Source of the DNA: Chara braunii
Taxonomy: Eukaryota > Streptophyta > Charophyceae > Charales > Characeae
NCBI GenBank assembly: GCA_003427395.1
Contig: BFEA01000327.1
Span: 24,043-59,244 of the forward strand
Direction of reading: 5' to 3'
Length of the DNA stretch: 35,202 nucleotides
The notes under the pieces were generated by a model, which saw only the letters and a list, made by a program, of their open reading frames with translations, searched no databases and had not been told where the DNA came from. Within the stretch, counting starts at the first letter, position 1, and every line of letters starts with the position of its first letter. This document shows positions 29,630-35,202 of this stretch, one piece after another. Both the position numbers and the translations under genes were made by a program.

Positions 29630-30435
29630 GTGCTGGTCGTCAAAAATGTCGTCGATAACTTCGTCGATGATTACACGGCGACTCGCTTTAACCGGACTCA
29701 CAACGACAAAAACCTTCTCGCATCCGTGTTGGAGATCGTTTGCAGACGTCAGTGGTTGATCCTGAGAGTCTTCACGTTTTGCGGAAAGGTCATAGACCAC
29801 CTCCGTGTCCATCTCTATAGCCGTTGCATCGTAGTCGACATCATGACCACAATGCTTTTAGTATAGTTGCCCTAATTCATCAGACGACTCTTCAGAGTCC
29901 GTATTGTCCTCACTGTCATCCCCTTCCTTCTCTTCAATATCCACATCCCCGTTGCCACCCTCTTCTCCTTCAAACAATTGAATCAACTTTTTTTCTCCCC
30001 TTTTCTCCCTTTCCTCCCTTCTTCCCATTCGCCCCCTTCCTCCCCTTCCTCCTCTTCACCCCTTCCATGCAATTCAGCCCCTTCTCCTGAACCCTTGTCG
30101 ATTTCCGCTGACCGTTTTTCTGTATCCACGAACGTATCCCCTCCTACTGGCACAATAACCTTTGTCCGAGGCCTCCTTCTTGAAGAACTTCAGATCCCAC
30201 CGGACTTCGTCGTCTCCAGGTCGGCAGGCACTCCACTTGCACCCTCTCGCTTCAACTCCGGAGGCCATCCCTCCCCCTCAGCCGATGCATTTTGTTCCCA
30301 CACAACACCACTGTCAGTCGGCAGGTTGTCCTTAAGCGAAGTGCAGATTCTGACATACTTCGATGCGGCATCCTGGCTTGGCACTCCCACCCCCGACCCA
30401 CTTTGCACGGACGACTCCTGCCGGAGCCGCGTCAC
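29630..30435 (-). pseudogene. Decayed ORF with basic and acidic tracts, family not recognised
   Basis: The minus-strand frame from 30435 runs through TGA 30190, continues as SSRRRPRTKVIVPVGG, then a Gly/Glu-rich stretch. It changes frame in the A-run at 29984-29990, continues acidic (DDSEDNTDSEESSDELGQLY), passes a TAA at 29858-29860 and carries on to about 29630, where the foldback element begins. About 270 codons with only three breaks is more than chance in such AT/GC-mixed DNA. The basic cluster could be nuclear-localising. With its strand and position it may belong to the same transposon protein as the C48 peptidase; that is inference. Confidence 0.5.
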
Positions 30436-30445
30436 TACTTTTTAT

Positions 30446-30471
30446 GGAAGTTGCGGTCATCTGCAACTTCC
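30446..30471. repeat. 9-bp perfect hairpin
   Basis: GGAAGTTGC at 30446-30454 and GCAACTTCC at 30463-30471 around eight bases. Confidence 0.7.
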
Positions 30472-30539
30472 AAACAGACAGCACAGTGCACAGTGACTAT
30501 AGGCAAAGTTGAGGCAACTTTTGAGTGTAGATACAACAG

Positions 30540-31700
30540 TTAATGACCAAGAATTCTATTGGGGTAAAAAAGGTAGTTTCACATCTGAATGACGCCGAGT
30601 GTCCGTCAGAGGATACCGGATATATGGCGGTACACTTCTGCGCTTCCACGCTAGTTGAACTTCAGTCAGTCTCGAGATGCAAGGCCTCACCAACGTTCTC
30701 CGCTCTGCAAAATCTTGTCAGAGCAGTGCGTTGTGGATTGTGTAATCAATCAAGAGGAGGAAAAAATGGCAGAATATTGAATCACGGCATCCAAAGGCTG
30801 CTATCTTGGGCAAGTCTCAGATCTGATGGCCAGATCTCAGGGGCCCTCCGTGGGATATCTTGACATCCAATTTTCCTCATTAGTATCAGAGGTCCTGCAA
30901 GAGACCTTCCAGAAACATTTAGTTGAATTTTTCTTTCTTAGTTTTCAGTTATTTCGGTTATTTTCAGTTGTAAGGGCAACTCGTTCTGCACTCTGCAATG
31001 GACTTCAGTGGCCTTGCACTCACCCACGAGTCAGAGTGCATATATTTTCTGACCTCTGCTGAAGGCAGGCTGCAAGCTGCTGCCGAACTCCCCGTCACTT
31101 GGGGCGTACTCACACAAGGACATTTTTCACTTCTCTGTGGACGTAACTGGTGTCAGATGCATCCAGGTCGCGTAGGAAAAGCGGGCATACACGTCCAGGA
31201 AAGTCCTGGTGTGAGTATTCCCTAAGTTCGATTTGTTATCTGTTTTCTGTTTGATAGCATGTCCATCTGCTGCTTACGGTCCTCAAAAGCATTAAGAGCT
31301 ATCAGTCACACCATGGCATGTGGCAACAATCCATTGAGAGCTACACAGAGAAGACACTCTCCATCTCTATAGACGCCCAAACCTTACAACTTAGGTCATT
31401 CTTCAGCTTGTATTTCTTTGTGCAGTGACATACATTTCAACACCTCATGCCATTGCTCACACCACCGTCTTCATCCAAATAGAAAAAACCTGGTCATTAT
31501 CACCGAGTCAAGATCCTTATTTTTTGTCCTACAAAACCCCATGCCGGTGTGTTAGAGTGAGTGATATGAGCATAGATCCTAGAGTGAGAGTTGCCCCAAA
31601 TGCGGGTGAGGAGGGTTGAGCTTTCTTTGAAGTATGTGACCGACAAGACACACATGACAAGGGGCTCCATCAAGTCTTGAGGTGGCAGCCTGAATATTAT
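30540..31700. other. Segment without recognised genes
   Basis: Short open frames on the plus strand (30543-30863, 30998-31225) have ordinary composition but no domain. No repeat recognised. It separates two decayed minus-strand ORFs and may be an insertion. Confidence 0.35.
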
Positions 31701-31701
31701 A

Positions 31702-31734
31702 TGTAAAAGGGGGTACCCAGTACCCCCTTTTACA
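31702..31734. repeat. 15-bp perfect hairpin with a 3-base loop
   Basis: TGTAAAAGGGGGTAC at 31702-31716, loop CCA, and its exact reverse complement at 31720-31734. This is the strongest hairpin in the window. It is followed by AAAAAGGG, so as a minus-strand transcript it has no T-run and it is not a typical terminator. Confidence 0.9.
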
Positions 31735-32202
31735 AAAAGGGTGAGCCATTCTAATGATTTTTATGAATTTCTCCCTCTGTCGCCATGAAATGACCTGGCC
31801 TTTGGAGCAGGGTTGTCCACTACAGGTCATACTCGCTACAGGCATGTAGCCCCATATCCACATGGCTATGAGGGGGTTGAGAGGTAAGCAATTTTACAAA
31901 GAGAACTCGGATTTCAAAAAAAAAGAAACGACACCTGACAGCAAGGCAGCGTGCGCAACAGCATTCAACACCCACCTTCATTGCAACCCCCCAGTGCCCC
32001 ATACAGATCAACTACAGGGCCTGTAGCAGACTGGGTACAGGGCCCATAGCAGATGGGCTACTTGGACTGTAGCGATCCAAAACGTAATGGCTGAAAATCA
32101 AACTGTTTCACCCTCCAACGTGTCCATCATTTCTACTGCTGACAGCCTGTTCAACGAACTTCACGATAACTTGAAGTGCTGGTTGGAACTGACGGACGAC
32201 TC

Positions 32203-32935
32203 TTACGACCTTGACAAGAGCCCTTCAAAGGGAATGGTGGACTGAAAAGTGCCCCCTCTGAGTGGGACACTGGGAAGTTCAGGGGGGGGGGCACCTAGCA
32301 CTTTCCAAAACTTTAGGTCAACCGGCTCGCAGAGATCGAGGACGAACGTGTGGGTCATTGTGCTAGCCACCACCGTCTGCAACTTCTTGCTCTTCACCTC
32401 TGCCTCCAGAGGATCATTGTCGGTGCGATGGATGTCATGTCCCCCGTGTCTTTCCATTGTATGTGCACAATGCCTTCGGCAAGTGCGATCTCCCTACTCT
32501 TTAGTCTGCTGGCAGTCAACATGAAATAACCTTGTCTTTTCAGTTGAGGAACAACGTTTTTTGGCCGACTAGCTTTTTCGTGGCCTCAATCATTGGCTCG
32601 TCATCGCAGCCTATGTATGGCGGACAATCCTTGAACAATGTGGAGTCAGAAATATGTTTCTTGCTACCATCCCACAAATCGGCATCCAATCTACGACATT
32701 CAAACTCTTTTAAGATTGCTGACTTTTTTTTCCAGGAAAGGGTATGTTTTGATCCAATCTGAATCCGACCTCTTTCGTGCTTGAATTGGTAGTAATTCCA
32801 TAACCACACCAGCACGAGGTCGTAGTTCACCAACTGCACCATTTCCTGCACGTTGAGCTTCTCTAGCTTTTCCAAGGAATTGGAGTCGGCCTGAACCCAA
32901 ACCACCTCGCAATCGAGGACCTTCTACAAAACTCG
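32203..32935 (-). pseudogene. Decayed ORF, family not recognised
   Basis: The minus-strand coding texture begins near 32935 (KVLDCEVVWVQADSNSLEKL) and is open from 32905 to 32540 (LVLVWLWNYYQFKHERGRI, then LKEFECRRLDADLWDGSKKH). It shifts frame near 32540 and reads LKRQGYFMLTASRLKSREIA to about 32415, then shifts again and reads KKLQTVVASTMTHTFVLDLCEPVD to a stop at 32203. The three pieces abut in order. I recognise no domain. Together with the fragments at 29630-30435 and 27252-28052 it may be the N-terminal part of one transposon protein; that link is positional only. Confidence 0.45.
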
Positions 32936-33189
32936 ACATCCTACCCTTAAGAAGCATTGGCCGCGGGGGGAGGTCGATGGTCCGCTCCGCGCAGGACTTG
33001 GGGGTGAAGTTTTTCTGCGAGTCGGCGGATGGAGGCGATCGAGGGCGGGGGGGCGGGCAGAGAGGTGCGCGTACCGAAATGTTCACAGCGCGCCAGTAAA
33101 CGAGCGAGCACGCCCACGGGGCCGGGCAGCGGCGGACGTAGATGTGAGGGAATATCTAGAAGCCGCTGCCGTCGATAAGCGGCCAGCCT

Positions 33190-33400
33190 TTTTTTTTTCA
33201 GCATTTTCATTTTCGGCCTGTCGTTTCCCACTTTTTTCGTTTTTGCTTTTCTTTTTGTTTCATGGAGTTTTTTTATTTTTCCGCTTTTTGTTTTTTCTTT
33301 TCTTTTTGTTTCCCGGTGGGCGAGTCGTTTTGTGGTTTATTTTCTTTTTGTTTCCCGTGGGCGAGTTTTGTCGTTTCTTTTCATTTTGTTTCCCGTAGGG
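33190..33400. repeat. T-rich segment with three TTTTGTTTCCCG units
   Basis: TTTTTGTTTCCCGGTGGGCGAG and close variants occur at about 33304, 33344 and 33386 (spacing about 40), within long T-rich runs starting at 33190. Confidence 0.65.
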
Positions 33401-33477
33401 CACGCGGTACGGCCTTGGGCTTGGGCGAGAAAATGGAAAAAAGAAAAGTTCGAGGGCCGGCCCACCTGCACTCACTT

Positions 33478-33622
33478 ACTAACGCACGCACACACACACT
33501 CACCCACCCACCCACCCATACATACATACTCACTCACTCACGCACGCACTCACACACACACTCACTCACTCACCCACCCACCCACCCATACATACATACA
33601 TACATACATACATACATACATT
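33478..33622. repeat. (CTCA/CCCA/CATA)n microsatellite
   Basis: Alternating tetranucleotide blocks. The block order ACTC-ACCC-CATA is itself repeated twice, the second time with a longer CATA run, which suggests duplication of a composite microsatellite. Thr/His-rich frames here are artefacts. Confidence 0.95.
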
Positions 33623-33629
33623 ATATTTG

Positions 33630-33715
33630 TGCGTTGGGGTTTCAACCCACGCACAGATTTTGAAACATGCAATTGCCCGATGAGATAACCACTTAGATAG
33701 ACTGGGTCCCTATCT
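33630..33715 (-). mobile_element. Possible tRNA-derived SINE head
   Basis: Read on the minus strand, TATCTAAGTGGTTAT (33699-33685) resembles a pol III A box with one change, and GGTTGAAACCCC (33647-33636) resembles a B box lacking one base. The starts are 52 bases apart, close to tRNA-like spacing. Downstream on that strand comes an AT-rich link and then a tetranucleotide repeat, as is common for SINE tails. The B box also sits in a 26-base hairpin (33630-33655). I cannot fold a full cloverleaf. Confidence 0.35.
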
Positions 33716-33818
33716 CTTTTTGGGGACTGCTTTCTTTTGAAGTGTATCCGACGTCAGGCTGCTGGCACGTCAGGATGTGCCTGTGTGTCCGAACCCTAAC
33801 GTTGCACAGTGTGGTAGG

Positions 33819-34166
33819 CGGGTCCAATCCTGCCATTTTCAAGCGGTAACTTTGCCGATTTTGTGTGCTCTGAAGAATGCATGAAAGGTCTGCAAATTTG
33901 AGGGTCTGTAGATTAGGTCGCGATCTTTCAGGAAAAAATTAAAAAAAAAAACAAAAGAATAATTTTGACCGTCAAATATACGCCGCGCCAATTGGTGCAT
34001 TTCCACACCGGCGGGTCTAATCCCGCCCTTTTCAAGCGGCAACTGTGCCGATTGCTTAGGCTCAGAAGAATCCATCAAAAGGTCTGCAAATTTGATGGTC
34101 TGTAGATTATGTCGCAATCTTTCAGGGAAAAATATCAAAAATAAAATCATTTGAACTGTCAAATAC
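33819..34166. repeat. Tandem duplication of about 160 bp, period about 190
   Basis: CGGGTCCAATCCTGCC.. at 33819-33980 recurs as CGGGTCTAATCCCGCC.. at 34012-34166. Shared blocks include TTTTCAAGCGG, AAGGTCTGCAAATTTGA and GGTCTGTAGATTA. The offset is 193 at the left and 187 at the right end. Confidence 0.85.
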
Positions 34167-34204
34167 TTTTAGCCATCCTAATCATTTGCAAAAAAAGACA
34201 TCAG

Positions 34205-34284
<80 letters not shown>

Positions 34285-34320
34285 ATCTATCTATCTATCT
34301 ATCTCTCTTTTCTTTTTTTT
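34205..34320. repeat. (CT)n, (ATCT)n and T-run microsatellite
   Basis: CT repeat at 34205-34281 with one interruption, then ATCT units to about 34304 and a T-run. Confidence 0.97.
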
Positions 34321-34504
34321 TTCCTCTTGCGTGCACGCACCCGCCCTATAGTCTTCACCTGAACACGTTGTATCTAGACTTAAACCACCAGTACCCCCGA
34401 GCCTGTTTTTGCCGAGTCTGAATTTCACTGCGCACTGAGTTTTGCTGAGCGTGGGTCCCATTGTATTCTCTTTTCTGGTACCCGTCGGAAAAAGAAAAAA
34501 AAAG

Positions 34505-34825
34505 GAAAACAGAAAAGACGTATAACGTTGGGTACACGTGAGGGTCTGCCAAGGGGCGTTTCTGCCCTCAGCAAAATATGGAAATAGGGGGGAAAAAAAA
34601 GGGAAAAATGCAACAACTCTTTGGGCGTGAAAGCAGCTGGATACAGAACATTTGGCACAAATGAGAATATACCTTACCAACGGGTGTTACAGCCCTCAGC
34701 CCACACGGGTGTATGAAAAAAAAAAAAAAAAACAGTAACGACTCTTTGGACGTAAAAGCAGCTGGATACAAAATCTTGAGTACATGTGAGAGTGCCCTGT
34801 TGGTTGCAGCTGTCAGTAGTCCGTG
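34505..34825. repeat. 125-bp tandem repeat, two clear copies and one eroded copy
   Basis: CTCTTTGG(G/A)CGT(G/A)AAAGCAGCTGGATACA at 34617 recurs at 34742, 125 bases later. Both are preceded by A-rich runs and followed by GCCCTCAG or CTGTCAG. A third, more diverged unit before 34610 shares the GTACACGTGAG and CTGCCCTCAG parts. Confidence 0.8.
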
Positions 34826-35202
34826 GAAAACGCCCTGCCTCGTGGGCAGGGCACTGAAACTAACAGAAGTAAAAAATAAAAAACACAAAAAATAAAAAAT
34901 GAAACTATCAAGGATTCAGGGCATATGCATTCCTGGAGCAACAGTTTTGAGGACACTTCCTTCGTGGCTTTCCCTAATGTCCTTCCTTTCAACTCTGCAG
35001 TTTCTTCTTTTTTTCTTTTTTCTTTCTTTTTTTTTCTCCAATCGGGCCCACAAGGCCCAAAGGTTTTGTTTTTGCCAACCCTCGCCCGAACCCCCGAACT
35101 TTGCGCTTGACGTCATTTTCCCGAATGGGACTACAACTTGGAAAGGTAGTGGTGGTTTAAAGTTGCCCCAAATACAGTTACGATAATCATAGATCGTACT
35201 CG
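34826..35202. other. Segment without recognised genes
   Basis: Contains A-rich (34865-34900) and pyrimidine-rich (35005-35038) tracts only. Confidence 0.4.

Noticed and set aside
29978-30496. Plus-strand Ser/Pro-rich frame of 172 codons
   Set aside because: It is antisense to a decayed minus-strand ORF whose Glu/Gly-rich codons read as Ser/Pro on this strand.
33262-33688. Thr/His-rich plus-strand frames
   Set aside because: Translated T-rich and CTCA/CATA microsatellites.

Overview
The window looks like repeat-rich nuclear DNA from a large-genome streptophyte. The Ty3-type protease, reverse transcriptase and integrase resemble, as I remember them, retrotransposons of charophyte algae such as Chara; this is a recollection I could not test. 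No intact host protein-coding gene is visible. Almost everything supported is a transposable element, a decayed copy of one, or tandem repeat and microsatellite sequence. Nine ambiguous bases (931 and eight between 17229 and 17331) show a draft assembly.

Layout. 1-1270: GA and ATT microsatellites around an array of about twenty 26-bp monomers, part of it ordered as a 78-bp trimer. 1271-2587: a 1.3-kb block that recurs in direct orientation at 21096-22411, with a TATA box and paired hairpins; it is a candidate LTR. 2588-12440: a Ty3/gypsy-type retrotransposon with a leader carrying a likely intron, Gag with a CCHC knuckle, aspartic protease, RT-RNase H, integrase with an intact D-D-35-E, and after integrase a further Gag-like ORF with its own CCHC knuckle preceded by a splice-acceptor-like sequence. 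Stops and frameshifts show that this copy is dead. 12440-18400: no coding signal, but several hairpin clusters, a U6 snRNA-like sequence at 15694-15793 and a CTG-like low-complexity stretch. 18570-21095: three degenerate repeat families, including a 123-bp repeat arranged as A-B dimers.

21096-23250: the second 1.3-kb block followed directly by a decayed Gag of a different family. 23540-25400: G-quadruplex motif and GATT, CA and TATC microsatellites. 25610-26490: a 200-250 bp degenerate tandem repeat. 27250-32935, minus strand: decayed ORFs, one a Ulp1/SENP-like (C48) cysteine peptidase that has lost catalytic residues, probably from one DNA transposon, interrupted by a CGTACG-rich foldback-like element at 29282-29617. 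33180-35202: simple repeats, a possible tRNA-derived SINE head and two short tandem duplications.

How the parts fit. In an intact relative of the main element, the LTR would drive a genomic RNA from which Gag-protease is read. Reverse transcriptase lies in the -1 frame behind a T-run slippery site that ends in a stop, and the downstream Gag-like ORF could be reached by splicing, as envelope genes are in retroviruses. These three expression features are the most unusual content, and comparison with other copies of the family would test them.
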